Below are positions 17,036-26,247 of a DNA stretch of 57,693 bases, piece by piece (the stretch's first letter is position 1; each line of letters opens with the position of its first letter). The DNA comes from Sulfitobacter sp. HGT1 (GTDB taxonomy: Bacteria; Pseudomonadota; Alphaproteobacteria; Rhodobacterales; Rhodobacteraceae), in assembly GCF_013282155.1 (NCBI RefSeq), contig NZ_BLWI01000009.1:1-57693 (forward strand). Reading direction: 5' to 3'. Made by a program: the position numbers and the translations under genes. The notes under the pieces were generated by a model. It did not search any database. It was not told the origin of the DNA and saw nothing but the letters and a program-made list of their open reading frames with translations.

Positions 17036-17222
17036 GGATGTCTCCTTTGCAGTCTTGATACATTAGATGGGGCTGGCAGGAAATTTTCAAAGGGTTTGTC
17101 ACGATTGCGCACCTTTCCGTGAAGGCGCTTTCCAACGTTGACGGTCTGGGGCTGACGGTCAGGCGGCCATGGAATTCTACGAGAACTCCCGGCCGATTTC
17201 TTTCAAGAAAGACGTCTGGCCC

Positions 17223-18092
17223 TCAGGCCGCGCGCTGCCGTGAAATTTGCACCGCCAAGATGCCAAAGCCAATCACCACCACCCCGATGATGTCCTGAAC
17301 CCCCAATGGTTCGCTCAGCAGCAACCATGCAATCGCGACCCCAAAGAAGGGATTTAGAAAGTGGAAGGTCGCAGCCCGTGTCGCCCCTATGCGGTTCACC
17401 AGCCAGAACCAGACCACCGTTGCCAACAGGCCCGGCACCACACAGGTATAGGTAAATGCGGCCAGCAGCGGCCAGCTTGGCGAAAGGCGGGGTGTTTCGA
17501 ACAGCAAGGTTGCGATGGTCAGGGTGATGCAGCCGACAAGCATCTGCAATCCGACGACCATCATAAAGTTCCCGCCAGATGTGGCCCCGCGCACCAGAAG
17601 TGTCGCCGCCGTCAGCGCAAGCGCCCCGATACCGCACAGCAAAAGCCCCATCATATCAACGCCACCGCTGATCCGTGCGCCCATGATGATCGACACGCCG
17701 ACCACACCGGCAACTAGGCCCGCAATCCCCAGCGGCTTGAGCTTTTCCCCCAGGAACAGCCAGGTCGCCAAGCCGACCAAAAGCGGCATCGTCGAGGCAA
17801 TGATCGCAGCCAGCGACGCCTGTACAGTTTGCATCGCAACAAAGTTCAGCCCCAGATAAACGGCATTTTGCAAAATGCCAAAGATGATCGTTGCGCGCCA
17901 TTGCGCCGGGGTCAGTCGCCATGTTTGCCCTAGCGCCAATGCGATCCCGACACCCAGCAGCCCCGAGATCAGATAGCGCGCGGACAGCGCCATCAGGGGC
18001 GATGCGTCTGCCACGATAATACGGGCCGAGGTAAAGGCGGAAGACCACATAAAGGCAAAAGCCAGCCCCACAAAAACAGCGCGAATATCCAT
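17223..18092 (-). CDS. EamA/DMT-family transporter
   Basis: 289 residues with ten hydrophobic segments arranged as two EamA repeats (FAFMWSSAFTSARIIVADASP and, in the second half, LLLCGIGALALTAATLLVRGA). Such drug/metabolite transporters export amino acids, nucleobases or other metabolites; the substrate cannot be inferred. Transcribed alone, downstream of the HU gene on the same strand but separated by the HU terminator. Confidence 0.85.
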   Translation of the reverse strand: MDIRAVFVGLAFAFMWSSAFTSARIIVADASPLMALSARYLISGLLGVGIALALGQTWRLTPAQWRATIIFGILQNAVYLGLNFVAMQTVQASLAAIIASTMPLLVGLATWLFLGEKLKPLGIAGLVAGVVGVSIIMGARISGGVDMMGLLLCGIGALALTAATLLVRGATSGGNFMMVVGLQMLVGCITLTIATLLFETPRLSPSWPLLAAFTYTCVVPGLLATVVWFWLVNRIGATRAATFHFLNPFFGVAIAWLLLSEPLGVQDIIGVVVIGFGILAVQISRQRAA

Positions 18093-18174
18093 GGGGGCCT
18101 TTCCGAAACCTTGGTCGCTTTGACCTTTTCGCAGATGGGTATGATGCGCAAGGGGCTGCCCCTGCCCTGAAACG

Positions 18175-18206
18175 AAAAAGGGCCGCCCCTATGGCGACCC
18201 TTTTGA
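18175..18206 (-). terminator. Terminator of the HU gene
   Basis: Read on the minus strand: AAAAGGGTCGCC-ATAGG-GGCGGCCCTTTTT, a strong stem with a T-tract, 18 bases past the HU stop. Confidence 0.8.
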
Positions 18207-18223
18207 TAAACCTGTTGCCAGAC

Positions 18224-18514
18224 TTATTCGTTAACGCTGTCTTTCAACGCTTTCGCGATGGTCATCTTAACGACCTTGTCCGCTTCTTTCTTGAACTGTT
18301 CGCCAGTCGCTGGGTTGCGAACCATACGCTCTGGACGTTCGCGGCAATAGATTTTGCCGATACCAGGAAGAGTGACAGCACCGCCGCCGGATACTTCTTT
18401 GGTGATCAAAGCACATACTGCATCCAGTGCAGAACCTGCTGCTTTTTTGTCTGTGCCCATTTCATCGGCCAAAGCTGCGACGAGCTGGGTTTTTGTCATT
18501 GGTTTTGTAGCCAT
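18224..18514 (-). CDS. HU-family DNA-binding protein
   Basis: 96-residue histone-like nucleoid protein that binds and bends DNA as a dimer. It has the family arm motif RNPATGE at 66-72 and the GIGKIYCRERPER strand leading into it. The N-terminus MATKPMTKTQLV is slightly longer than E. coli HU. Start at 18514 behind GAAGGAG; a longer frame to 18586 has no ribosome site. Monocistronic, with its own promoter region (18515-18641) and terminator. Confidence 0.93.
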   Translation of the reverse strand: MATKPMTKTQLVAALADEMGTDKKAAGSALDAVCALITKEVSGGGAVTLPGIGKIYCRERPERMVRNPATGEQFKKEADKVVKMTIAKALKDSVNE

Positions 18515-18641
18515 CTTTTTTTCTCCTTCGTCCGCCCGAATTAGGGCCTCACTGGCAGAATGTAACGGTATGTTGTGTGAGAACACAACGAATAGGTGTC
18601 CAAAAACAGCGAAAACATGCGCTTTTTTGGTTTTTTCCCCT

Positions 18642-20105
18642 TTAAAGGAAGGCCGTTTCGTCGAAAGATCGCAGTTTTCTGCTGTGAAGCCGTTCCAGCG
18701 GCATGTCGCGCAGCAATTCCATGGCGCGAATTCCGATCATCAAATGGCGTGCAACTTGGGTTTTGTAAAAGCCTGACGCCATGCCGGGCAGCTTTAATTC
18801 GCCGTGCAGCGGCTTGTCTGACACGCATAAAAGCGTGCCATAGGGTACTCTGAACCGGTAACCATTGGCCGCGATTGTGGCACTTTCCATGTCCAGCGCA
18901 ACGGCGCGAGATTGCGACAATCGCTGCACCGGCCCCGACTGATCGCGCAATTCCCAGTTCCTGTTGTCGATGGTCGCAACCGTGCCCGTGCGCATGATGC
19001 GTTTCAGCTCGTACCCCTCAAGCTGGGTGACCTGTTCAACGGCGTCTTCCAGCGCGATCTGGATTTCGGCCAGCGCAGGGATCGGCACCCAGACCGGCAG
19101 GTCATCATCCAGCACGTGATCTTCGCGCAGATAGGCGTGGGCCAGCACGAAATCGCCCAGCTGTTGGGTGTTGCGCAGGCCCGCACAATGGCCGACCATC
19201 AGCCACGCATGCGGGCGCAGTACGGCGATGTGATCGGTCGCGGTTTTGGCATTCGACGGACCGACACCGATGTTTACCAGCGTGATCCCCGACCCGTTTG
19301 CACGCTTCAGGTGATAGGTCGGCATTTGCGGCGTTTTGCCTGTATCGGGCAAAGGCGCGTCGCCATCCGTGATCTCGGCATTGCCGGTGGACACAAACGA
19401 AGTATAGCCGCTGTCCGGGTCGCGCAGCATGGCACGGGCGTATTCTTCGAACTCGGTCACATAGAACTGGTAGTTGGTGAACAGCACATGACACTGGAAA
19501 TGGTCGGGATCGGTTGCGGTATAATGCGCCAGTCGTGCCAGTGAATAATCAACCCGTTGCGCGGTAAAGGGGGCCAGGGCACCCACACCATTTGCAGGCG
19601 AATAGGTGCCATTTACAATATCGTCGTTGGTGGTGCTGAGATCAGGCACATCGAACACATCCCGAAGGGTGAAGTCTGCCGCACCATCATGAGGGATCGT
19701 AATAGCGGCATCCCCCGACACGGCAAAATGCACCGGAATCGGCGTGTCGGACACATCAATAACAACAGGCTGGCGGTGGTTTTCGATCAGCAGGTCGATT
19801 TGCTGGATCAGATAGTTTCTGAACAGGTCGGGCCGTGTGATCGTCGCGGCATAGGTGCCGGGGGTTGATACATGGCCAAAGGAAAGGCGGGAATCGACCT
19901 GCGCATAGCTAGAGGTCGTGAAGCGGATTTCAGGGTAAAACGCCCTGATCCGCGTGGCCGGCGGGGCATCATCCATGGATTTTTGAAAATGCTCGGTCAA
20001 AAAGCCGGTCGCTTGGCGGTACAGCATGATCAGATGTTCGACCGCTTTTGTCGCATCGGTGAACTTTTCGGCAGGCGGGCTGTCTGGGCTTAGAATGCGG
20101 TTCAT
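18642..20105 (-). CDS. amn: AMP nucleosidase
   Basis: 487 residues; cleaves AMP to adenine and ribose 5-phosphate. The N-terminal regulatory half (AMNp_N-like) precedes a nucleoside phosphorylase-type C-terminal domain with NIGVGPSNAKTATDHIA, GHCAGLRNT and the late DMESATIAANGYRF, the purine- and ribose-contacting block. The first ATG overlaps the end of ade by four bases (ATGA), so the two are translated from one message and form a short AMP-to-hypoxanthine salvage path. Confidence 0.93.
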   Translation of the reverse strand: MNRILSPDSPPAEKFTDATKAVEHLIMLYRQATGFLTEHFQKSMDDAPPATRIRAFYPEIRFTTSSYAQVDSRLSFGHVSTPGTYAATITRPDLFRNYLIQQIDLLIENHRQPVVIDVSDTPIPVHFAVSGDAAITIPHDGAADFTLRDVFDVPDLSTTNDDIVNGTYSPANGVGALAPFTAQRVDYSLARLAHYTATDPDHFQCHVLFTNYQFYVTEFEEYARAMLRDPDSGYTSFVSTGNAEITDGDAPLPDTGKTPQMPTYHLKRANGSGITLVNIGVGPSNAKTATDHIAVLRPHAWLMVGHCAGLRNTQQLGDFVLAHAYLREDHVLDDDLPVWVPIPALAEIQIALEDAVEQVTQLEGYELKRIMRTGTVATIDNRNWELRDQSGPVQRLSQSRAVALDMESATIAANGYRFRVPYGTLLCVSDKPLHGELKLPGMASGFYKTQVARHLMIGIRAMELLRDMPLERLHSRKLRSFDETAFL

Positions 20106-21904
20106 GATGTTGGCTCGAACAAAGGGATAAATTCAAAACTGCGGACATCGACAAGGCCAAGGTCCGAGATGCGCAATTCGGGGATCACGACCAAGGCCAG
20201 CAGGGAATGTTGCATATAGGCGTTGTTCAACGTGCAACCGCAGTCGCGCATGGCTTGCATCATGGCTTCGGTTTTCTTGGCGACCTCGGATGCGGGGCTG
20301 TCGGACATCAGGCCTGCGATGGGCAGTTCGACCAATGCCAGTTCTTTGCCGTCTTTAAAGATCGTGATGCCGCCGCCGACCTCGCCCAACCGGTTCGCGG
20401 CCATCGCCATGTGATCGGCATCGGTCCCGACAACAATCATGTGGTGGCTGTCATGGGCCACTGTGGACGCCATCGCCATCGGCCCCTCGTAGCCAAAGCC
20501 CGAGACAAAGGCGTTTACCACTGTTCCCGTTGCGCGATGCCGTTCCACCAGTGCAATCTGGCAAACTTCGCCCGTGGCCTGAACGCGCCCGTCTGTCACG
20601 GGCAGCTCGAACTTCAGCGCGCGGGTGGGGGCCTGATTTTCAACCACGCCGATCACGTTTGCGGTGACGGCATTCGCGCCCTTGGGGGCGTCGATCTGAA
20701 AGTCAGCCGCTTTCAGCGTTTTGCCCATATGCACCGTTTGGCGGGCTTTTTCGGGCCAGTCATAATGCGGGCAATCCACAACACATTCGCCCGCCTGCGC
20801 CACGATCTGCCCGCGTGCGATCACAGTCTCGATCGGGAGGGTTTTCAAGTCAGAGGTCAGGATCACATCGGCCCGCCGCCCCGGCGTCAGCGACCCGATC
20901 TCGCGTTCCAGCCCGAAATGGGTGGCGGTGTTGATCGTCGCCATCTGCAAGGCGACCAGCGGGTCGCAGCCGCAGTCAATCGCGTGACGCACGACGCGGT
21001 TCATATGCCCGTCGTTGACTAAGGTGCCGGAATGGCAATCGTCGGTGCACAGGATCATATTGCGCGAATCCAGCCCCTTTTCGGTGATCGCGGTGATCTG
21101 GGTTTCAACGTCATACCACGCCGACCCCAGCCGGATCATCGACCGCATCCCTTGACGCATCCGCGCAATCGCGTCCGCCTCGCAGGTGCCTTCGTGATCG
21201 TCCGCTGGCCCACCGGCCACATAGGCGGCAAAGGCTGGACCCAGATCAGGCGACGCATAATGCCCGCCCACGGTCTTGCCTGCACGTTGGGTGGCAGCGA
21301 TCTCGGCCAGCATCTTGGGGTCGCCATTGGTCACACCGGGAAAGTTCATCATCTCGCCCAAACCGATGATGCCGGGCCATTGCATCGCCTCGGCGACATC
21401 TTCGGCGGTGATCTCGAACCCTGTCGTCTCCATCCCCGGTGCCGAAGGCGCGCAGGATGGCATCTGGGTGAAGATGTTGATCGGCTGCAAAAGCGCTTCG
21501 TCATGCATCATCCGCACACCTTCGAGACCCAGCACATTGGCGATCTCGTGGGGGTCGGTGAACATGGATGTGGTGCCATGAGGGATCACGGCGCGGGCAA
21601 ATTCGGCAGGCGTCAGCATGCCGCTTTCAATATGCATGTGCCCGTCACACAGACCCGGGATCATGTACCGCCCCTTGGCGTCGATCACCTGCGTATCGTC
21701 GCCTTTGCAATGGCTGGCATCAGGGCCAACAAATGCAATGCGTCCCGCGACAATGGCGATGTCATGGTCGGGCAACAGCTCGCGGGTATGCACGTTTACC
21801 CAAACACCGCCGGTGATAATCATATCCGCCGCCGCGCGCCCCGCCGCGACCGATACTAACGAAGCAGCCACATCGGGCCATGAAGGGAAGGGAGTATGTG
21901 TCAT
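20102..21904 (-). CDS. ade: Adenine deaminase
   Basis: About 600 residues; metal-dependent amidohydrolase converting adenine to hypoxanthine and ammonia. Metal ligands are visible in the N-terminal LCDGHMHIESG (HxH), followed by PHGTTSMFTDPHEIANVLG, a later GGHYASPDL and CTDDCHSGTLVNDGHMN. The C-terminal domain has VAHDSHHMIVVGTD, typical of bacterial Ade. Start taken at ATG 21904; GTG 21919 is possible but neither has a strong ribosome site. Upstream partner of amn. Divergent from the aldolase gene across 87 bases. Confidence 0.93.
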   Translation of the reverse strand: MTHTPFPSWPDVAASLVSVAAGRAAADMIITGGVWVNVHTRELLPDHDIAIVAGRIAFVGPDASHCKGDDTQVIDAKGRYMIPGLCDGHMHIESGMLTPAEFARAVIPHGTTSMFTDPHEIANVLGLEGVRMMHDEALLQPINIFTQMPSCAPSAPGMETTGFEITAEDVAEAMQWPGIIGLGEMMNFPGVTNGDPKMLAEIAATQRAGKTVGGHYASPDLGPAFAAYVAGGPADDHEGTCEADAIARMRQGMRSMIRLGSAWYDVETQITAITEKGLDSRNMILCTDDCHSGTLVNDGHMNRVVRHAIDCGCDPLVALQMATINTATHFGLEREIGSLTPGRRADVILTSDLKTLPIETVIARGQIVAQAGECVVDCPHYDWPEKARQTVHMGKTLKAADFQIDAPKGANAVTANVIGVVENQAPTRALKFELPVTDGRVQATGEVCQIALVERHRATGTVVNAFVSGFGYEGPMAMASTVAHDSHHMIVVGTDADHMAMAANRLGEVGGGITIFKDGKELALVELPIAGLMSDSPASEVAKKTEAMMQAMRDCGCTLNNAYMQHSLLALVVIPELRISDLGLVDVRSFEFIPLFEPTS

Positions 21905-21991
21905 GCCTGACGTTGACACGAAGATTGCACGAGGTTCAAGGTGATGCGACGCAAGGAAAGCCGATCACCCGCGCAAAACAGGGAGACCCAA

Positions 21992-22747
21992 ATGACCGTG
22001 ACGCAAATCCGTCAGAACATGGACCACTGGCAGGAACGGGTCGATATGGCCGCCGCGTTTCGCTGGACAGCGCGGCTGAACATGCACGAAGGGGTGGCGA
22101 ACCACTTTAGCCTTGCCGTGAATGACGATGGCACCAAGTTCCTGATGAACCCCAATCAGGTGCATTTCAGCAGGATCAAAGCCAGCGACCTGATCGAGGT
22201 GGACGCCAACAACCCCGACACGCTGAACGGCCCCGATGCACCCGACCCGACTGCTTGGGGCTTGCATGGCGGCGTTCACCGAGCCTGCGCCCACGCGCGC
22301 TGCGTGATGCATGTGCATTCGATCCACGCGACGGTGCTGGCCAGTCTGCAAGACAGCCGCCTGCCGCCGATTGACCAGAACTGCTGCACCTTCTTCAACC
22401 GCGTCGTGATCGACGAAGATTACGGCGGGCTGGCATTCGAAGACGAAGGCGCGCGCTGCGGCACCCTGCTGACCGACCCCAAACAAAAGGTCATGGTCAT
22501 GGGCAGCCACGGCGTGCTGGTGATCGGTGATACCGTGGCGGATACCTTTAACCGCCTGTTCTATTTCGAACGGGCCGCCGAAACGTATATTCGTGCCCTG
22601 CAAACCGGCATGCCCCTGCGGCGCATCCCTGACGACATCGCAGAAAAAACCGCGCAAGAGCTGGAAAACTATCCCGAACAAGACGCGCGCCATCTGGCCG
22701 AACTCAAGGCTATCCTGGACGAAGAAGGATCAAACTATGCGCATTAA
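21992..22747 (+). CDS. Class II aldolase/adducin-family protein
   Basis: 251 residues with the class II aldolase fold: HFSLAVNDDGTKFLMNP, the zinc site MHVHSIHATV (H107, H109) and late SHGVLVIGDTVADTFNRLFYFERAAE. Members split sugar phosphates or act on hydroxy acids; substrate not deducible. Start ATG 21992 after GGGAGA; the frame extension to 21941 is rejected. It is followed 24 bases later by an acyl-CoA dehydrogenase and then CoA-ligase and hydratase genes, so a role in a side-chain or carboxylate catabolic path is likely. Confidence 0.85.
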   Translation: MTVTQIRQNMDHWQERVDMAAAFRWTARLNMHEGVANHFSLAVNDDGTKFLMNPNQVHFSRIKASDLIEVDANNPDTLNGPDAPDPTAWGLHGGVHRACAHARCVMHVHSIHATVLASLQDSRLPPIDQNCCTFFNRVVIDEDYGGLAFEDEGARCGTLLTDPKQKVMVMGSHGVLVIGDTVADTFNRLFYFERAAETYIRALQTGMPLRRIPDDIAEKTAQELENYPEQDARHLAELKAILDEEGSNYAH

Positions 22748-22771
22748 CCTTGGTATCTCGGGAGCCCAGCA

Positions 22772-23932
22772 ATGAATTACGGCCTGACCGAAGAAAACCT
22801 GATGATCGCCGACACCGTCCGAAGCTTTGTCGAGAAAGAGATCTACCCCCACGAGACATTGGTGGAACAAACCGGCGAAGTCCCGCAAGAGATCGCAGAA
22901 GAGATCAAGCGCAAGACGATCGAGCTGGGCTTCTACGCCTGCAACTTTCCCGAAAGCGTCGGCTGCGCGGGGCTGAACCATCTGGAATTTGCATTGGTGG
23001 AGCGCGAGCTGGGGCGCGGATCAATGGCGCTGAACCACTTTTTCGGGCGGCCGCAGAATATCCTGATGGCCTGCGAAGGCGAACAGATCGACCGCTATCT
23101 GATGCCCGCAGTGCGCGGCGAACGCATGGACGCGCTTGCAATGACCGAACCGGGTGCGGGATCGGATGTGCGGGGGATGAAATGCATGGCGCGGCGCGAT
23201 GGCGGTGATTGGGTGGTGAACGGAACCAAACATTTCATTTCGGGCGCGGATCACGCCGATTTCATCATCGTCTTCATCGCGACGGGCGAAGATATGACGC
23301 CCAAAGGCCCTAAAAAGCGGATTACCGCCTTTCTGGTCGACCGCGGCACGCCGGGCTTTACGATCCGCGACGGGTACAAATCGGTCAGCCATCGGGGCTA
23401 TAAAAACATGATCCTCGAGTTCGACGATTGTCGCCTGCCGGATGCGCAGGTCTTGGGCGAAGTCGATAGCGGCTTCGACGTTATGAACACATGGCTCTAT
23501 GCTACCCGCATTACGGTTGCGACCATGTCGGTGGGCCGGGCACGGCGGGTCTTCGACTATGCGATGGATTATGCCGCAACACGCGAACAGTTCGGTCAGA
23601 AGATCGGCAAGTTTCAGGGGGTGAGCTTCCAGCTCGCCGATATGATCACCGAAATCGACGCGGCTGATTTGCTGACGTTGGCGGCAGCAGACCGTCTGGA
23701 CAAAGGCCTGCCCGCAAACCGCGAGATCGCGAGCGCCAAACTCTATGCCTCAGAGATGCTGGCCCGTGTGACGGACGCGACACTTCAGTTGCACGGCGGC
23801 ATGGGGCTGATGGATGATTACCCGATTGAACGCTTCTGGCGGGATGCGCGGGTTGAGCGGATATGGGACGGCACCAGCGAAATCCAGCGCCACATCATCA
23901 GCCGCGAGATGTTGCGTGCGCTGGGGGCCTGA
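22772..23932 (+). CDS. Acyl-CoA dehydrogenase
   Basis: 386-residue FAD enzyme of the acyl-CoA dehydrogenase family. It has the flavin-contacting MTEPGAGSDVRGM (124-136), NGTKHFISGADHADF, and LHGGMGLMDDYPIERFWRDAR. In medium-chain enzymes the catalytic base is the Glu of the YEGT motif; here the aligned segment reads RIWDGTSEIQR, with D366 at that place. That is an unusual change which could shift chain preference or signal a different base. Genomic company (CaiD-like hydratase, ADP-forming ligase) suggests breakdown of a carnitine-like or short organic acid CoA ester. Confidence 0.9.
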   Translation: MNYGLTEENLMIADTVRSFVEKEIYPHETLVEQTGEVPQEIAEEIKRKTIELGFYACNFPESVGCAGLNHLEFALVERELGRGSMALNHFFGRPQNILMACEGEQIDRYLMPAVRGERMDALAMTEPGAGSDVRGMKCMARRDGGDWVVNGTKHFISGADHADFIIVFIATGEDMTPKGPKKRITAFLVDRGTPGFTIRDGYKSVSHRGYKNMILEFDDCRLPDAQVLGEVDSGFDVMNTWLYATRITVATMSVGRARRVFDYAMDYAATREQFGQKIGKFQGVSFQLADMITEIDAADLLTLAAADRLDKGLPANREIASAKLYASEMLARVTDATLQLHGGMGLMDDYPIERFWRDARVERIWDGTSEIQRHIISREMLRALGA

Positions 23933-23960
23933 CGTTCCGCTGCCATTTGGCATCGGCCGG

Positions 23961-24022
23961 GCAGGGGGGCCAACCCCCCTGCGCTTGCGCGCATCCCCCC
24001 GGGATATTTTTGAGCCAGAGAA
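23961..24022 (+). repeat. Dispersed GGATATTT/GAGCCAGAGAA repeat, copy B
   Basis: Hairpin GCAGGGGGG-CCAA-CCCCCCTGC, then CCCCCCGGGATATTTTTG and AGCCAGAGAA. It lies after the acyl-CoA dehydrogenase gene and could act as its transcription or RNA-processing signal. Copy C stands in inverted orientation about 140 bases downstream. Confidence 0.8.
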
Positions 24023-24158
24023 TGAGGGCAAAAATGAAGGCTTTAAGCTTTTGTTCAGGATGAGAGGTCTATCCTATGCAGGCGGTACAGGCGGGGACGC
24101 CGATGACCGCAGCCGGAGAAGCCCCCTGCCTGCGATGTACGGTTGGGGGTGGACCCGT

Positions 24159-24183
24159 CTTCTCTGGCTTATAAATATCCTCG
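24159..24183 (-). repeat. Dispersed repeat, copy C (inverted)
   Basis: The reverse complement reads CGAGGATATTTATAAGCCAGAGAAG, the core of copies A, B and D. A run GGTTGGGGGTGG sits at the position of the hairpin arm. The interval 24023-24158 between B and C has no recognisable gene. Confidence 0.75.
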
Positions 24184-24219
24184 CCGAAGGCATAGAATCT
24201 TTTTGCATGGTGGTCGCGT

Positions 24220-26229
24220 ATGAAGCGTGACCTTAACAGATTGCTGCGACCTAAATCGATTGTCTTGATTGGCGGCGGCGCTTGGGGCGCGCAAGTGATT
24301 AGGCAATCAAAAAGGATGGGCTTTCAAGGCGCGCTTTATATTGTGCACCCAAAAGCGGTGAGCATCGAAGCTGTCCCGGCCTTTGGATCACTCGCCGAAC
24401 TGCCTGAAGTGCCCGATGCCGCGTTTATTGGTGTGAACCGGAAGGCCACGGTTGAGGTGGTGGCCGAGTTGTCAGCCATGGGAGCGGGCGGCGCTGTTTG
24501 TTTCGCATCCGGGTTTTCCGAGGCGGAAGCGGAAGACGATACAGCAAAGGCGTTGCAGGCCCGTCTGGTATCGGCGGCAGGATCGATGCCGGTCTTGGGG
24601 CCCAACTGCTATGGTTTCATCAATGCCTTGGACGGCGCGTTGTTGTGGCCGGACCAGCACGGATGCCGCTCTGTCGACCGCGGCGTTGCGATCCTGACGC
24701 AATCGTCAAACATCGCGATCAATCTGACCATGCAGCGGCGTGGGTTGCCGATTGCCTATATAGTGACATGTGGAAATATGGCCCAAACCAAGCAAGCTGA
24801 CATTGCTTTGGCCTTGTTGGATGATCCCAGGGTCACCGCCATCGGTCTGCATATCGAGGGGTTTTCGGACACGCTTGCGTGGCACAAGCTGGCCGTCGCG
24901 GCTGCGGGAAAAGGCATTCCGTTGATCGCGCTCAAGGTTGGTCTATCGGATCAGGCGCAGCGTGCAACTGTTTCGCATACGGCATCTTTGGCCGGGGGGG
25001 ATGCCGGGGCTGCCGCGTTGCTGGACCGGTTGGGAATAGCAAGGCTGCGCGATTTGCCGAGCTTTCTTGAGACGTTGAAGCTTCTTCATGTGAATGGCCC
25101 GCTTGAAGCGCCATTGTTGTCGTCGGTCAGTTGTTCCGGAGGAGAGGCAAGTCTGGCGGCCGATACCGCCTACGGGCGTGCCGTTTCGTTCCCCGACCTG
25201 ACGGGCGCGCAGAAAACTGCGTTGCGTGATGCGCTTGGGCCGATGGTCGCCCTTTCGAACCCGTTGGATTACAACACCTATGTCTGGCGCGACGTTGAAA
25301 AGATGACGGCGGCGTGGTTGCCAATGGCCGCTGATCATATCGGCCTGACGTTGTTGATTGTCGATTACCCCCATACCGATGCCAGCGATTGGGAATGTGC
25401 CACGCAAGCGGCGCTGAACCTGCGCGCGCGATCTGGGAAACCGGTTGCCGTTGTTGCGACATTGCCTGAATTGATGCCGGATGATGTGATGGCGCGTCTC
25501 ATTCAAGGTGGCGTTACCCCGATCTGCGGCCTGACCGAAGCGATTACTGCGGCGGAGGCGGCAGCGTTTGATGCGCAACCCGACCCAGTGCCGCCCTTGC
25601 AGCCCGGCACCGACCGCAACGGAGATTTGATACCCGAGGCGGTGGCGAAAGAGATGCTTGGTAAATTTGGTCTGATGGTCCCAAAGGGGCGCGCGGCAAA
25701 AACGCCAGCCGAGGCGGCGGCAGTTGCTGCCGAAATTGGCGGTCTGGTCGTGCTGAAGGGGCAGGGGTTGGCCCATAAGTCAGAGGCCGGTGCGGTGATT
25801 GTGGGCCTTGCGCCAGATGCCGTTGAAGGCCGTGCAATGTCTATGCAGGCCGACAGCTTTTTGGTGGAAGAGATGATTGCAGATCCGGTGGCGGAGCTGT
25901 TGATCGGGGTTACGCGTGATCCGGCGCACGGGTTTTTGTTAACCATCGGGGCGGGTGGAGTGTTGACCGAGCTTTGGCAAGACACCGTTTCATTGTTGTT
26001 GCCAGTCACGCCGCCACAGGTGGCCCGCGCAGTGCAGCGTTTGCGCATTGCGCCTTTGCTGAACGGGTATCGGGGCAAGCCGGCTGCCGATCTGGGCGCG
26101 ATCACGCAAGCGGTCATGGCGGTTCAGGCCTATGTGATTGCGCATCAGGATGTGATCAGCGAGGTTGAGGTTAACCCGTTGATCTGTGGCACGGACAACG
26201 CCATTGCCGTCGATGCCTTGATCCGCTGA
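24220..26229 (+). CDS. Acetate--CoA ligase family protein (ADP-forming type, fused subunits)
   Basis: 669 residues joining the alpha and beta parts of NDP-forming acyl-CoA synthetases. The N-terminal CoA-binding domain has SIVLIGGGAWGAQV; the succinyl-CoA-ligase-like domain has LGPNCYGFINALDG and VSHTASLAGGDAGAA, where H253 matches the phosphohistidine; the C-terminal ATP-grasp part has VVLKGQGLAHKSEAGAVIVGL. It would activate a carboxylic acid to its CoA ester with ATP going to ADP. Followed after 18 bases by the CaiD-like hydratase, so both likely serve one catabolic route. Confidence 0.88.
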   Translation: MKRDLNRLLRPKSIVLIGGGAWGAQVIRQSKRMGFQGALYIVHPKAVSIEAVPAFGSLAELPEVPDAAFIGVNRKATVEVVAELSAMGAGGAVCFASGFSEAEAEDDTAKALQARLVSAAGSMPVLGPNCYGFINALDGALLWPDQHGCRSVDRGVAILTQSSNIAINLTMQRRGLPIAYIVTCGNMAQTKQADIALALLDDPRVTAIGLHIEGFSDTLAWHKLAVAAAGKGIPLIALKVGLSDQAQRATVSHTASLAGGDAGAAALLDRLGIARLRDLPSFLETLKLLHVNGPLEAPLLSSVSCSGGEASLAADTAYGRAVSFPDLTGAQKTALRDALGPMVALSNPLDYNTYVWRDVEKMTAAWLPMAADHIGLTLLIVDYPHTDASDWECATQAALNLRARSGKPVAVVATLPELMPDDVMARLIQGGVTPICGLTEAITAAEAAAFDAQPDPVPPLQPGTDRNGDLIPEAVAKEMLGKFGLMVPKGRAAKTPAEAAAVAAEIGGLVVLKGQGLAHKSEAGAVIVGLAPDAVEGRAMSMQADSFLVEEMIADPVAELLIGVTRDPAHGFLLTIGAGGVLTELWQDTVSLLLPVTPPQVARAVQRLRIAPLLNGYRGKPAADLGAITQAVMAVQAYVIAHQDVISEVEVNPLICGTDNAIAVDALIR

Positions 26230-26247
26230 ACCCAGAAGGAAAATCTT

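Noticed and set aside
17169..17243. 24-codon plus-strand frame (MEFYENSRPIS...) between msrB and the EamA gene
   Set aside because: Too short, overlaps the 3' end of the transporter gene, and has no ribosome site.
23814..24230. Plus-strand frame of about 138 codons through the B/C repeat pair
   Set aside because: It starts inside the dehydrogenase gene in another frame and runs through two repeats; no protein family is seen.
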